64,000 nt of DNA from NCBI GenBank assembly GCA_963839685.1, contig CAWIVS010000011.1:124001-188000 (forward strand), written 5' to 3'. Made by a program: the position numbers and the translations under genes. The stretch is from CADEED01 sp963839685 (GTDB lineage: Bacteria; Pseudomonadota; Gammaproteobacteria; Steroidobacterales; Steroidobacteraceae). This document shows positions 49,018-57,863 of the stretch, piece by piece (the first letter of the stretch is position 1; the number at the start of each line of letters is the position of its first letter). Below the pieces are notes generated by a model. It was given only the letters and a program-made list of their open reading frames with translations, was not told where the DNA came from and did not search any database.

Positions 49018-51579
49018 TCACCGCGGGCTAACTACCTCGAGCGGCCGCAGCCGCACCGGGCCGAGCAGGCCCGACGGCGCGATTTCCCAGCCGGACGCAT
49101 CGAACTTCGCATAGCTGAGCGATACGAGGTTGATGTCCTTCATGACCTTCCAGTCGACCTTGCGGAGATCGAGATCACGGATGCGATTGGCGGGAAGATT
49201 GCTGACCTCGATCTCGAGCACATTGCCGCGTGCTTTCAGGCGGCCGTCGATGCGCAGAGTGAATGGCAGGGCCCAGACCGCGCCCAGCGGCTTGCCGTTG
49301 AGGCTGACCCGGGCTGCCTCGCGCACGTCACCCAGTTCGAGAGCCCAGGCCTCCGCGCGTGTCTCGGGTGCGTCGAATTCCAGCCGATACCGCGCCGTGC
49401 CGGCGAAGCGCTGCGCCTCGGGTTCAAGAGTTGTCCAGCTGCGAAGCTCGCGCAACCGCGCCGGGCCTGGCAACGCCGGTCCGCCCTTGATGAATTCCAT
49501 CTGCCATTCACCAGCGAGCGGGATGCCGGCCGCGACAGGCCTGACGTAGCGCCACGCGGCAACGCCGCGCCCGGGACGCCGCGAGCCCGAAGTGCGCAGG
49601 ATCACCGATTGTCCGCTCGCCAGTTGCAGGTAGACGCGCGCCGTTCCGCGTTGATTGATTGCGGCCAGCCCCGCCTCGCCCGTCATCGGGTCGAGCAAGA
49701 TTGCGGTGGCGGCGGTCACGCCGAGATCGAGCCAGCCATCGAAGGCATTGCCGGTGAGATTGGTGAAGAAGTAGTCGAACCCTTCCGCCTGTGCGCGCCG
49801 GATGAATCCGAGACCGGCAGGCCCCGCCGCTTCGCGGCGCACCCCGAGCTGCGCGAGTTTTGTTTCCAGTCCCTGCGTCGCCACCGCCGCACGCAGCGCG
49901 GGGTCGACCAGCCACTTCGCGAGCTCGGCTCGTCGGGCGTCCAGCCGCGAAAAGCCCGGGACGTCCTCGGGCAGGTTTTCGAACACCAGGGTTGCGCCGC
50001 GACGCTGCAGCTCGCCGAGTCGCGCGAGAGTGTCGGGTGACATGCGTTGCAAGGCAGGAACCACGATCAGCCGATAACGCCCGCCGGGCGCGAGCAACTG
50101 GCCTGCTTCGACCTGCAGGCCGGCCAATTGCGCATCAGAAATGAAGTCAAATGCGTATCCGGCCGACAGCAGGCGTTGCGCGACACCTGCGAAGGAGGAT
50201 TCCATGAGCCAGGCGATTTCGTGCACGCCGTATTGGTTCATCAGCCCGGAGCCGTGGTCGGTCAGTTCGTCGAACGGCCAGTAGAGCAGCACGTCATTGT
50301 CCGGCCGGCCCGCCTGCAGGACAGACTGCACGCGCGCCACGTAGTCGTTCATCGCCGCGAAGTGTCGCCACAAGGGATTGTCCGGACCGAGCTGGGTCGC
50401 GGCGTAGAAGTACCAGCCGGGCCACGGCGCATCGGACGGCGAATAGCTGACCCCGTGATAGAAGATGTGGTTGATACCCGCGACGAACAGCCGGTCGAGC
50501 TGCGGCTTGGCCGCGGCCGGCGACTCTCGAAAATTTTCGCGCAACCACGTGAGTGTTTCACTCGACACCAGCCTGCGACCTGCGACGTGTCCCGCCGACG
50601 ACGCAAACCGGCCGACCAGGCCGAGCGGCGGATCAGGATCGGGACGCGCGTAACCGCTTTCGACGCGCAGGCCCTCGACAGGCAATTCGGTAAAGCCGAA
50701 GGATTCGGTTTCCGGAATGTCGGCGGCGGCGTACAGATCGAGCAGGTTGCCGGGTGCGCCGTGCGCCTGGTTGCGCGCGATGAACCCGTGCGCGTGCGAC
50801 CAGTCCACCCAACGATTGACGTAGTCGAGATGCAGCCTGGCGAGCGTGCGCCGGTAATCGCCGGCGATGCGGCCTGCCGTGTCGGCATCGAGCCGGCCCT
50901 GGCCGACGAGCTCGGCCGCATAGACCTGCACGTCATAGTCATGCAGCCTGGCGAATTCGGCCGCGAATCGCGGCGTCCAGCTCGCCTGGTAGTACTCGAA
51001 CGAATCGTGGAACTGGCCGCGCACGGCGCCGCGCGGCAGCGCCGCGAGTGCGCGCGTGAAACGCTCCAGGTAGGCGTCGAGGGCTTTCACGGCGTACGGA
51101 TCCAGCACCAGGCCCTCGCCCCCGGGCGCGGCGCGCTTCACCTTCATGCCCGTCGGCTGGCCTGTGAGGCGGCCATTCTCGAGCACGACGGTGCTCGATC
51201 CCTGCGCGATGCTGACCTCCGGACCGCCGAAGGGCCAACCGGTGCCGGTCGCCATGTCGACGCCCAAACCGAAGCGCTTCGCTTCGGCGGCCGTGTGCCC
51301 GAGCATTTCCATCCAGCGCGGCGACAGGAACTCCAGGGCGCGATCTTCAGATCCGCGCGCGCCGTAGATCGGAGTGATCTCGACGCCGCCGATGCCCGCG
51401 GCCGCCAGGGCTTCGATCTCGCGCGACAGCTCCGTACGCTCGACGGCGCTGGCCGGCCACCACCAGCGGGTCCAGGGCCTGGCGGTCTGCGTGGCCTCGG
51501 GCCACACCTTCGCCGGCCCGGCCGCGAGGCCAGCTGCGGACGCCGCCATGAGCAGGATCAGCGCGCATGTTGTTCTCAT
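49018..51579 (-). CDS. Secreted alpha-L-rhamnosidase-like glycoside hydrolase (GH106)
   Basis: An 853-residue exported enzyme with signal peptide MRTTCALILLMAASAAGLAA. It opens with the GH106 block PWTRWWWPASAVERTELSREI, then GIGGVEITPIYG and MATGTGWPFGGPEVS. HIFYHGVSYSPSDAPWPGWYFY is a conserved part of the TIM barrel, and a C-terminal jelly-roll galactose-binding-like domain ends the protein. It should release L-rhamnose from plant or bacterial glycans. No rhamnose transport or catabolism gene is nearby, so it stands alone. A VOC protein gene lies 10 bp upstream on the same strand. Confidence 0.82.
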   Translation of the reverse strand: MRTTCALILLMAASAAGLAAGPAKVWPEATQTARPWTRWWWPASAVERTELSREIEALAAAGIGGVEITPIYGARGSEDRALEFLSPRWMEMLGHTAAEAKRFGLGVDMATGTGWPFGGPEVSIAQGSSTVVLENGRLTGQPTGMKVKRAAPGGEGLVLDPYAVKALDAYLERFTRALAALPRGAVRGQFHDSFEYYQASWTPRFAAEFARLHDYDVQVYAAELVGQGRLDADTAGRIAGDYRRTLARLHLDYVNRWVDWSHAHGFIARNQAHGAPGNLLDLYAAADIPETESFGFTELPVEGLRVESGYARPDPDPPLGLVGRFASSAGHVAGRRLVSSETLTWLRENFRESPAAAKPQLDRLFVAGINHIFYHGVSYSPSDAPWPGWYFYAATQLGPDNPLWRHFAAMNDYVARVQSVLQAGRPDNDVLLYWPFDELTDHGSGLMNQYGVHEIAWLMESSFAGVAQRLLSAGYAFDFISDAQLAGLQVEAGQLLAPGGRYRLIVVPALQRMSPDTLARLGELQRRGATLVFENLPEDVPGFSRLDARRAELAKWLVDPALRAAVATQGLETKLAQLGVRREAAGPAGLGFIRRAQAEGFDYFFTNLTGNAFDGWLDLGVTAATAILLDPMTGEAGLAAINQRGTARVYLQLASGQSVILRTSGSRRPGRGVAAWRYVRPVAAGIPLAGEWQMEFIKGGPALPGPARLRELRSWTTLEPEAQRFAGTARYRLEFDAPETRAEAWALELGDVREAARVSLNGKPLGAVWALPFTLRIDGRLKARGNVLEIEVSNLPANRIRDLDLRKVDWKVMKDINLVSLSYAKFDASGWEIAPSGLLGPVRLRPLEVVSPR

Positions 51580-51589
51580 GGACTGGGTC

Positions 51590-51982
51590 TCACGTGCCGG
51601 CGGCGATTTCCACGCGATTGCCTTCCGGATCACGCACCACGCATTCGTAGTAGCCATCACCGGTGCGCCGTGGCCCGTCGAGCACCGCGATGCCTTCCGC
51701 GGCCAGTTGCGCGGCCAGCGCATCCACCGCCGCCTCGTTGCCGACGGTGATGGCGAAGTGGGCCAAGCCTAACTGTTCACCCGCGGCACGCGCACCGATG
51801 TCGGTGCGTGTCATCACTTCGAGGCGCGCGCCGCCGCCGAATTCGAGGAAGCGCGAAGCAAATCCCTTGCGCGGATTCTCGTAGCGCTCGCCGACCCGCG
51901 CACCGAACCAGCGCGCGTAGAACGCCGCCAGCGTATCGAGGTCCCGCGCCCACAATGCGACGTGTTCGATGCGCGCGCTCAC
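51590..51982 (-). CDS. VOC (glyoxalase/dioxygenase fold) protein
   Basis: A 130-residue vicinal-oxygen-chelate protein. RIEHVALWARDLDTLAAFYARWFG and the second beta-alpha-beta block LAHFAITVGNEAAVDALAAQL are followed by YYECVVRDPEGNRVEI, with the metal-binding His and Glu at the usual places. The GTG start at 51982 overlaps the upstream GNAT stop (GTGA). The reaction cannot be assigned; candidates are a glyoxalase-like lyase or a thiol-transfer resistance enzyme. Confidence 0.85.
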   Translation of the reverse strand: MSARIEHVALWARDLDTLAAFYARWFGARVGERYENPRKGFASRFLEFGGGARLEVMTRTDIGARAAGEQLGLAHFAITVGNEAAVDALAAQLAAEGIAVLDGPRRTGDGYYECVVRDPEGNRVEIAAGT

Positions 51983-52512
51983 GCGATCTCCTTGAGCATG
52001 ACCTGGTCGGTCTGCGGGTCGCTGCCGACGACGAAGATCTGCGTTCCCACCGCGCGAAAGCCGCTCTTGCGATAAAACGCCTGTGCCCGCTGGTTGCGTT
52101 CCCAGACTCCGAGCCACAACTCGCGCGCGCCGCGCGCACGCGCCGCGCGCTCCACCGCCGCCATCAGCTCGCGTGCGAGTCCGCGGCCCTGCCACGGCTT
52201 GTCTACATAGAAGCGCTTGAGTTCGACCGGCTTGTGCGTCGCCACACAGGTCGGCGCGCGTTCGGCCTGCAGCTGCGCGAAGCCCGCGAAACTGCCGCCG
52301 TCATCGATCGCCAGCAGCGTGTCGAAGCAGGGATCGTCTATTTCCGCGCGCTGCAGGCCGAGGTTCCAGGCCGACGCCAGGTGTCGGGCCATGTCCTCGG
52401 GTGTGTTGTCCGCGGCAAAGGCTTCGTAGAAGGTGCGCGCGCCGAAATCGGCGAGCGCCGCCGCGTCCTCGGACGTGGCGCGCCGGATCTTCGGGACGGC
52501 GGCGTCGTGCAT
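51979..52512 (-). CDS. GNAT family N-acetyltransferase
   Basis: A 177-residue acetyltransferase. The acetyl-CoA-binding motif A is LKRFYVDKPWQGRGLARELM (Q-x-x-G-x-G/A), followed by LWLGVWERNQRAQAFYRKSGF. The N-terminal part (IRRATSEDAAALADFGARTF) is standard. The substrate is unknown. It is coupled to the VOC gene by a GTGA overlap and lies 13 bp downstream of the next upstream gene on the same strand. Confidence 0.87.
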   Translation of the reverse strand: MHDAAVPKIRRATSEDAAALADFGARTFYEAFAADNTPEDMARHLASAWNLGLQRAEIDDPCFDTLLAIDDGGSFAGFAQLQAERAPTCVATHKPVELKRFYVDKPWQGRGLARELMAAVERAARARGARELWLGVWERNQRAQAFYRKSGFRAVGTQIFVVGSDPQTDQVMLKEIA

Positions 52513-52525
52513 GTCAGGAGTTCCA

Positions 52526-53123
52526 TCAACTCGCTTCGATGACGCGGGCCGAAGAGGCTAACAGGATCTCGCAGGCGCCCGCACCGGTGTCACGGCGCGA
52601 AAGCGATGTTCTCATGTCACCCTCCCGGCCTTCGACGTCCACCAGCTGGCCTTGCAGCTCCACGATGCTGCCGGTGCGCAGCCGTCCGAGGATGGCGCGC
52701 ACCGCCTCGCTGCCTGCGATCACGTGCCAGTTGGCCGAATGGCGCTCGATCTCCTGGCGCGACAACGGCCAGCTGTCGGTGCGCCAGTAGTAGAAGCGAT
52801 TCCCCTGGCTGATTTCGATGTCATCGAGGATGGCGCTGTCGGACATCGGTCCCCAGCCCACGGCGAAATCCGTGGGCACGAGGGTCGGCAAGTTCGCCGA
52901 CGGAATATTCCTCGCGCGCGAGGATACGCACCGTCGCGCTGAAGTCCGCCCGCGGCCGCAGCACGAACGAGCCAAGCTCGATGCCTGAGGCGTCATCGAT
53001 TTGCAGCTGGCGAGGATCCTCAGCGGCCAACACGCCGGGTACATGACCGATGTCGCGTTGCGAATACAGACGCCAGGCTGAGAACAAAACCAGTGCGGCG
53101 ACGATCCAGGGAACAGGACGCAT
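52526..53123 (-). CDS. Membrane-anchored conserved hypothetical protein, frameshifted
   Basis: About 198 residues when corrected. An N-terminal anchor (MRPVPWIVAALVLFSAWRLY) leads to a periplasmic domain. The frame shifts in the GGG run at 52882-52884; removing one base joins EEYSVGELAD to LVPTDFAVGWGPMSD. The C-terminal half NWHVIAGSEAVRAILGRLRTG..LQGQLVDVEG..TSLSRRDTGAGACEILL is a conserved proteobacterial pattern of unknown function, possibly an OB-like fold. It is divergent from dapF with 52 bp between. Confidence 0.7.
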
Positions 53124-53175
53124 GCTCGGGGAACCTCTGCACAGGTCCCGTGAATCGTAATGTATTCTTCCGGCC

Positions 53176-54018
53176 ATGCAGCTCGAGTTCACCAAAATGC
53201 ACGGCCTCGGCAACGACTTCATCGTTTTCGATGCGCCGCGCGACGGCCGGTTGCCGACGACCGCCGAGTGGCGCGCGCTCGCCGCGCGCCACACCGGCAT
53301 CGGCTTCGACCAGGCGCTGGTGATCGAGCCGCCGCGACGCGCCGGCACCCAGGCTTACTACCGCATCTTCAATGCCGACGGCGGCGAGGTGGAGCAATGC
53401 GGCAATGGCGTGCGCTGCCTGGCGGCGTTCCTGCATCGCCGCGGCGCCTTGTCGGCAAATGGTGGCGATGGCGAACTCGTGCTCGACAGCCCGGCGGGCA
53501 TGATTCGCGCGCGCATTCACGATGCCAACCTCATCTCTGTCGACATGGGCGAGCCGAACTTCGACCCCAAATCCCTGCCATTCGACGCTTCCGCCGAAGC
53601 GCATGTGTATCCGCTCAGCGTGGCGGGCACCGAGGTGGAGATTGGCGCCGTCTCGATGGGCAATCCACACGCCGTGCTGACCGTAACGTCGGTGGCCAGC
53701 GCGCCCGTCGACCGACTCGGGCCCGCAATCGAGAAGCACCCACGATTCCCGAAACGCGTGAACGTGGGCTTCATGGAAATCGTCGACCGCGCGCACATCC
53801 GGCTGCGTGTATTCGAGCGTGGCGTCGGGGAAACACTGGCCTGCGGCACTGGCGCATGCGCCGCCGTCGCGGTCGGCAGACGACACGGCCGCCTGGATTC
53901 GACCGTTGAAGTGGAATTGCCGGGCGGCCAACTGGAAATCACGTGGGCCGCGCCCGGCGAACACATTTGGATGAAAGGGCCGACCGCTGTATCTTTCACG
54001 GGCCGAGTCGAAATTTGA
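53176..54018 (+). CDS. dapF: Diaminopimelate epimerase
   Basis: A 280-residue cofactor-free epimerase converting LL- to meso-diaminopimelate for lysine and peptidoglycan. The two catalytic cysteines are in VEQCGNGVRC (Cys75) and ETLACGTGACAA. FTKMHGLGNDFIVFD at the start and VSMGNPHAV in the middle are family blocks. It starts the conserved dapF-DUF484-xerC-hslV-hslU series; the DUF484 gene begins 29 bp downstream. Confidence 0.96.
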   Translation: MQLEFTKMHGLGNDFIVFDAPRDGRLPTTAEWRALAARHTGIGFDQALVIEPPRRAGTQAYYRIFNADGGEVEQCGNGVRCLAAFLHRRGALSANGGDGELVLDSPAGMIRARIHDANLISVDMGEPNFDPKSLPFDASAEAHVYPLSVAGTEVEIGAVSMGNPHAVLTVTSVASAPVDRLGPAIEKHPRFPKRVNVGFMEIVDRAHIRLRVFERGVGETLACGTGACAAVAVGRRHGRLDSTVEVELPGGQLEITWAAPGEHIWMKGPTAVSFTGRVEI

Positions 54019-54047
54019 GCAAGTCGAAATCCAGGGAGTCGTCAAGA

Positions 54048-54752
54048 ATGAGCACACAGACCGCACGTGGTTTGCCGGCCGGTCAGACAGACGAAGAACG
54101 CATCGAGCGTTACCTCACGCTGAATCCCGATTTCTTCGAACGTCATCAGCCGCTGCTCGCGCGCATGCGGCTGCCGCACATGCGCAGCGGGTCGACCGTG
54201 TCACTGGTCGAGCGCCAGGTGGAAGTGTTGCGCGAGCAGAAGACCGATGCGGATCGGCGCCTCGCAGAATTCGTCGCGGTGGCGCGCGCCAATGATCACA
54301 TCGCCGAGCGTATTCACCGCTTCACCAGGCGCCTGCTGCGCGCCGGTGGCGCCGTCGCGGCACTCGGCGCGCTGGAAGCTTCGCTGCGTGAAGACTTCGA
54401 CGCCTTTCACTCGGTGCTGCTGCTGACGGCTCCGGTGGCCTTGCTCGCCGGCCTCGAACTCGAACCCTTCCTGCGCAAGCTGCCGGCGGACGACGCCAAC
54501 ATGCGCACCTTCGAGGCGCTGCTCGCCACCGGCAAGCCGCGTTGCGGCCAGGTGCGCGATACACAGCGCGATTTCCTGTTCGGTCCCGAGGCGGCCAGCA
54601 TCGGCTCCGTCGCGCTGGTGCCGCTGGGCGACGCGGGCGTAATGGGATTGCTGGCCCTCGGCAGCGCGGAGCGTGAACGCTTCCACCCGGGCATGAGCAC
54701 GGAATTCCTGAAGCGCATGGGCGAGCTGATCACGGATGCCCTCTCACGGTAG
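54048..54752 (+). CDS. DUF484 family protein
   Basis: A 234-residue GAF-like protein. The start at 54048 has GGGAG upstream. It begins with the helical segment EERIERYLTLNPDFFERHQPLLARMRLPH, typical of DUF484. A coiled coil (LVERQVEVLREQKTDADRRL) and a GAF-like domain ending VALVPLGDAGVMGLLALGS follow. It is almost always found between dapF and xerC; its role is unknown. Its stop shares a base with a GTG that could start a longer xerC. Confidence 0.92.
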   Translation: MSTQTARGLPAGQTDEERIERYLTLNPDFFERHQPLLARMRLPHMRSGSTVSLVERQVEVLREQKTDADRRLAEFVAVARANDHIAERIHRFTRRLLRAGGAVAALGALEASLREDFDAFHSVLLLTAPVALLAGLELEPFLRKLPADDANMRTFEALLATGKPRCGQVRDTQRDFLFGPEAASIGSVALVPLGDAGVMGLLALGSAERERFHPGMSTEFLKRMGELITDALSR

Positions 54753-54770
54753 TGAAAGCTACTGACGGAC

Positions 54771-54827
54771 GGCGCCCCAGCTCTTTCAAAAAAGGGGCGC
54801 CGATTTCCGACGTGGCGCGTGAGCGCC
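54771..54827 (+). other. Two hairpins in front of xerC
   Basis: GGCGCCCC (54771-54778) pairs with GGGGCGCC (54794-54801). GGCGC (54814-54818) pairs with GCGCC (54823-54827) around a GTGA loop, the same core as the repeat at 44295-44308. They lie between the DUF484 stop and the preferred xerC ATG and could modulate xerC translation. Confidence 0.45.
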
Positions 54828-54832
54828 TGACA

Positions 54833-55729
54833 ATGCTCGATCTCCGCTGGGTCGACGGCTATCTCAAGCATCTCGCCAGCGAACGGCGCCTCTCGCCGCA
54901 CACGTCGTCTAACTACGCGCGCGACATCGGCGCGCTCGCCGTTTTTCTCGAACACGCCGGCGTCAGCGACTGGAAACGCGTCGACAGCCAGCACGTGCGC
55001 GTGTTCGCCGCGCGTTCCCACGCCGGGGGCCTCGGTCCGCGCAGCGTGCAACGACGGTTGTCCGCGCTGCGTGGCTTCTTCGGCTTCCTGGTGCGCGAGG
55101 GCGCGGCGGCCAGCAATCCCGCAGTGGACATCAGCGCTCCCAAGGCCGGGCGGCGACTGCCCGGCACGCTGGACGTCGACCAGATTGCCCAGCTTCTCGA
55201 AGCGCCAACCGGCGACGCGCTCGCGCTGCGCGATCGAGCCATCATGGAGCTCTTCTATTCCTCGGGGCTGCGCCTCGCGGAACTCGTGGGGCTGGCGATC
55301 ACCGACGTCGACCTCGCCGACCGCACCGTGCGGGTACTCGGCAAGGGCGCCAAGACGCGTATCGTGCCGGTGGGCCGCAAGGCCTGCGACGCGCTGCGCG
55401 TGTGGCTGCGCGAACGCGGCGCTCTCGCTGACATCGAGGAAACTGCGCTGTTCGTCGGGCGTAACGGCTCGCGCCTCAAGCCGCGCGCCATACAGCTGCG
55501 CGTCGCCCAATGGGCGCGTCGCGCCGGCCTTCCGAGCCGCGTCTATCCACATCTGTTCCGGCATTCCTTCGCAACGCATCTGCTTGAATCGAGTAAGGAT
55601 TTGCGCGGCGTGCAAGAGCTGCTCGGCCACGCCGACATCTCCACGACGCAGGTCTACACCCACCTTGATTTTGCCCACCTGGCCCGCACGTATGACGCCT
55701 CGCACCCGCGGGCAAAACGCAAAGGTTAG
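54833..55729 (+). CDS. xerC: Tyrosine recombinase XerC
   Basis: A 298-residue recombinase resolving chromosome dimers at dif with XerD. ATG 54833 gives MLDLRWVDGYLKHLASERRLSPHT, the normal XerC N-terminus and length; an in-frame GTG at 54752 would add 27 residues over two hairpins. Catalytic residues are Arg in FYSSGLRLAEL, HLFRHSFATHLL (H-x-x-R), LLGHADISTTQVYTH (His) and the nucleophilic Tyr in QVYTHLDF. The neighbourhood rules out a mobile-element integrase. Confidence 0.94.
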   Translation: MLDLRWVDGYLKHLASERRLSPHTSSNYARDIGALAVFLEHAGVSDWKRVDSQHVRVFAARSHAGGLGPRSVQRRLSALRGFFGFLVREGAAASNPAVDISAPKAGRRLPGTLDVDQIAQLLEAPTGDALALRDRAIMELFYSSGLRLAELVGLAITDVDLADRTVRVLGKGAKTRIVPVGRKACDALRVWLRERGALADIEETALFVGRNGSRLKPRAIQLRVAQWARRAGLPSRVYPHLFRHSFATHLLESSKDLRGVQELLGHADISTTQVYTHLDFAHLARTYDASHPRAKRKG

Positions 55730-55737
55730 GTCTCCTC

Positions 55738-56283
55738 ATGTCGGAAGGTTTCAATCCGCACGGCACAACGATTCTTGCCGTGCGGCGCAATGGCGCCGTT
55801 GCGCTCGGCGGCGACGGACAAGTCACTCTCGGTAACACCGTGATGAAGGGCAACGCTCGCAAGGTGCGTACCTTGGGCGGTGGCAAAGTGCTCGGCGGAT
55901 TCGCGGGGGGCACCGCGGATGCCTTCACGCTGTTCGAACGCTTCGAGGGCAAACTCGAAAAATTCGGCAATCTCACGCGCGCCGCCATCGAGCTCGCCAA
56001 GGACTGGCGCGGCGACCGTTACCTGCGGCGACTCGAAGCGCTGCTGCTGGTGGGCGACACGAAAAACCTCTTCGTGATCTCCGGCAACGGCGACGTGATC
56101 GAGCCCGAGCACGAACTCGTCGCCATCGGCTCCGGCGGCGGCTTTGCGCAGGCCGCCGCGCGGGCACTGGTGGACAACACCGAACTCCCGGCACGCACCA
56201 TCGTCGAAAAGTCGCTGAACATCGCCGCGGACATCTGCATCTATACCAATCGCAATCTCGTGATCGAAGAGCTGAAGGCCTGA
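55738..56283 (+). CDS. hslV: ATP-dependent protease subunit HslV
   Basis: A 181-residue proteasome-like peptidase. The catalytic N-terminal Thr is Thr10 in PHG-TTILAVRRNG, so a nine-residue propeptide must be removed, longer than the single Met of E. coli HslV. GGDGQVTLGNTVMKGNARKVR and GFAGGTADAFTLFERFE are conserved. It forms double hexamers capped by HslU. hslU begins 4 bp after its stop. Confidence 0.96.
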   Translation: MSEGFNPHGTTILAVRRNGAVALGGDGQVTLGNTVMKGNARKVRTLGGGKVLGGFAGGTADAFTLFERFEGKLEKFGNLTRAAIELAKDWRGDRYLRRLEALLLVGDTKNLFVISGNGDVIEPEHELVAIGSGGGFAQAAARALVDNTELPARTIVEKSLNIAADICIYTNRNLVIEELKA

Positions 56284-56287
56284 ACTG

Positions 56288-57616
56288 ATGACTCCCCGCC
56301 AAATCGTCGCTGAGCTGGACAAACACATCGTGGGCCAGGACGCCGCCAAGCGTTCGGTCGCTATTGCGCTGCGCAACCGCTGGCGCCGCATGCAGATCCA
56401 GGATCCGCTGCGCCAGGAAATCACGCCCAAGAACATCCTCATGATCGGCCCGACCGGCTGCGGCAAGACCGAAATCGCGCGCCGGCTCGCCAGGCTCGCG
56501 AACGCGCCGTTCGTGAAAGTGGAGGCCACCAAGTTCACCGAGGTTGGCTACGTCGGCCGCGACGTCGATTCCATCGTCAAGGACCTGGTGGAGGTGTCGG
56601 TGAAGATGGCGCGCGACGAGGAGATCTCCAAGGTCCGCGAACGTGCCCGGGATGCCGCTGAGGAGCGCATCCTCGACGCGCTGCTGCCACACCCCAAGAT
56701 GATGGGATTCTCCACTGATCAGGAGCAGAGTCCGCGCGACCAGGAAACTCGCCAGAAATTTCGCAAGATGCTGCGTGAAGGTGCGCTCAGCGAACGGGAA
56801 ATCGAGATCGACGTGCGCGCGATCCCCGCGGGCGTCCACATCATGGCGCCTCCCGGCATGGAAGAGATGCAGGAGCAGCTGCAGAACATGTTTGCGAACC
56901 TGGGTGGCCAGCGCACCAAGCCGCGCAAACTCAAGGTCAAGGAGGCCCACAAGCTGCTGGAGGAAGAAGAAGCCGGCAAGCTCGTGAACGAAGAAGAGCT
57001 GCGCGCGCGTGCGCTGCAGAACGCCGAGCAGAACGGTATCGTGTTCATCGACGAAATCGACAAGGTCGCTCGCCGCCAGGACAGCTTCGGCGCCGATGTG
57101 TCGCGTGAGGGTGTGCAGCGCGACCTGCTGCCGCTGGTCGAGGGCAGCACCGTGTCCACGAAGTATGGTCAGATCAAGACGGACCACGTCCTGTTCATCG
57201 CCTCGGGCGCGTTCCACATGTCCAAGCCCTCCGATCTCATCCCGGAGCTGCAGGGCCGCTTTCCGATTCGCGTGGAGCTCGACTCGCTCAAGGTCGACGA
57301 CTTCGTGCGCATCCTCACCGAGCCCGACGCCTCGCTGACCACGCAGTACAAGGCGCTCCTGAACACCGAGAACGTCGAAGTGAAATTCGTCGACGGTGGC
57401 GTGCGGCGCATCGCCGAAATCGCCTTCAGCGTGAACGAGAAGACCGAAAACATCGGGGCGCGCCGCCTCCACACGGTGATGGAACGACTGCTCGAGAGCG
57501 TGTCGTTCGAAGCGGCGGAGAAGGGCGGCTCGGCCGTCGAGATCGACGCGAAATATGTCGACGATCACCTCGGCAATCTCGCCAAGGACGAAGACCTTTC
57601 GCGTTACATTCTTTAA
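56288..57616 (+). CDS. hslU: ATP-dependent protease ATPase subunit HslU
   Basis: A 442-residue AAA+ unfoldase. It starts MTPRQIVAELDKHIVGQ. Walker A is GPTGCGKTE (from residue 54), the pore loop GYVGRDVD, and Walker B IVFIDEIDK. The I-domain lies between, and the C-terminal tail ends EDLSRYIL, which inserts into HslV. It recognises and unfolds substrates for HslV and is usually heat-shock induced; no sigma-32 promoter was identified with confidence. A strong terminator follows. Confidence 0.97.
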   Translation: MTPRQIVAELDKHIVGQDAAKRSVAIALRNRWRRMQIQDPLRQEITPKNILMIGPTGCGKTEIARRLARLANAPFVKVEATKFTEVGYVGRDVDSIVKDLVEVSVKMARDEEISKVRERARDAAEERILDALLPHPKMMGFSTDQEQSPRDQETRQKFRKMLREGALSEREIEIDVRAIPAGVHIMAPPGMEEMQEQLQNMFANLGGQRTKPRKLKVKEAHKLLEEEEAGKLVNEEELRARALQNAEQNGIVFIDEIDKVARRQDSFGADVSREGVQRDLLPLVEGSTVSTKYGQIKTDHVLFIASGAFHMSKPSDLIPELQGRFPIRVELDSLKVDDFVRILTEPDASLTTQYKALLNTENVEVKFVDGGVRRIAEIAFSVNEKTENIGARRLHTVMERLLESVSFEAAEKGGSAVEIDAKYVDDHLGNLAKDEDLSRYIL

Positions 57617-57624
57617 GCTAACGG

Positions 57625-57662
57625 ACGCCGGCCCCTTCCTTCAGAGAAGGGCCGGCGTTTTC
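57625..57662 (+). terminator. Terminator after hslVU
   Basis: Ten-bp stem ACGCCGGCCC (57625-57634) with GGGCCGGCGT (57649-57658), extended by CTTC/GAAG inside and followed by a TTTT run. Confidence 0.9.
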
Positions 57663-57683
57663 CTGCCCGCGGCGCAGCCCCTG

Positions 57684-57863
57684 ATGAGAATCGCGAAACC
57701 CATGTTGCTGGTCATGACTCCCGTCGGCGTCGGCTGGGGCCTGGTCGAGGCGTGGCGCTTTCATCCGGGGCTGGCGGTGCTGATGGCCTTGCTGGTGACG
57801 GTCGTCGGCCTGTTCTTCTGGATGACCGTGCGGCGCATCCGCAGTGAACGCGGCAGCCAATGA
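57684..57863 (+). CDS. Small two-helix membrane protein
   Basis: A 59-residue protein with two hydrophobic segments (MLLVMTPVGVGWGLVEAW and LAVLMALLVTVVGLFFWMTV) and a basic tail (RRIRSERGSQ). No family is recognised. Its stop overlaps the start of the DUF938 gene as ATGA, and codon use is like its neighbours, which supports it being real. It lies after the hslU terminator, so a separate promoter would be needed. Confidence 0.6.
   Translation: MRIAKPMLLVMTPVGVGWGLVEAWRFHPGLAVLMALLVTVVGLFFWMTVRRIRSERGSQ

Noticed and set aside
54833..55729. xerC read as a phage or integron integrase
   Set aside because: Size, motifs and the dapF-DUF484-xerC-hslVU neighbourhood identify the chromosomal dimer-resolution recombinase.
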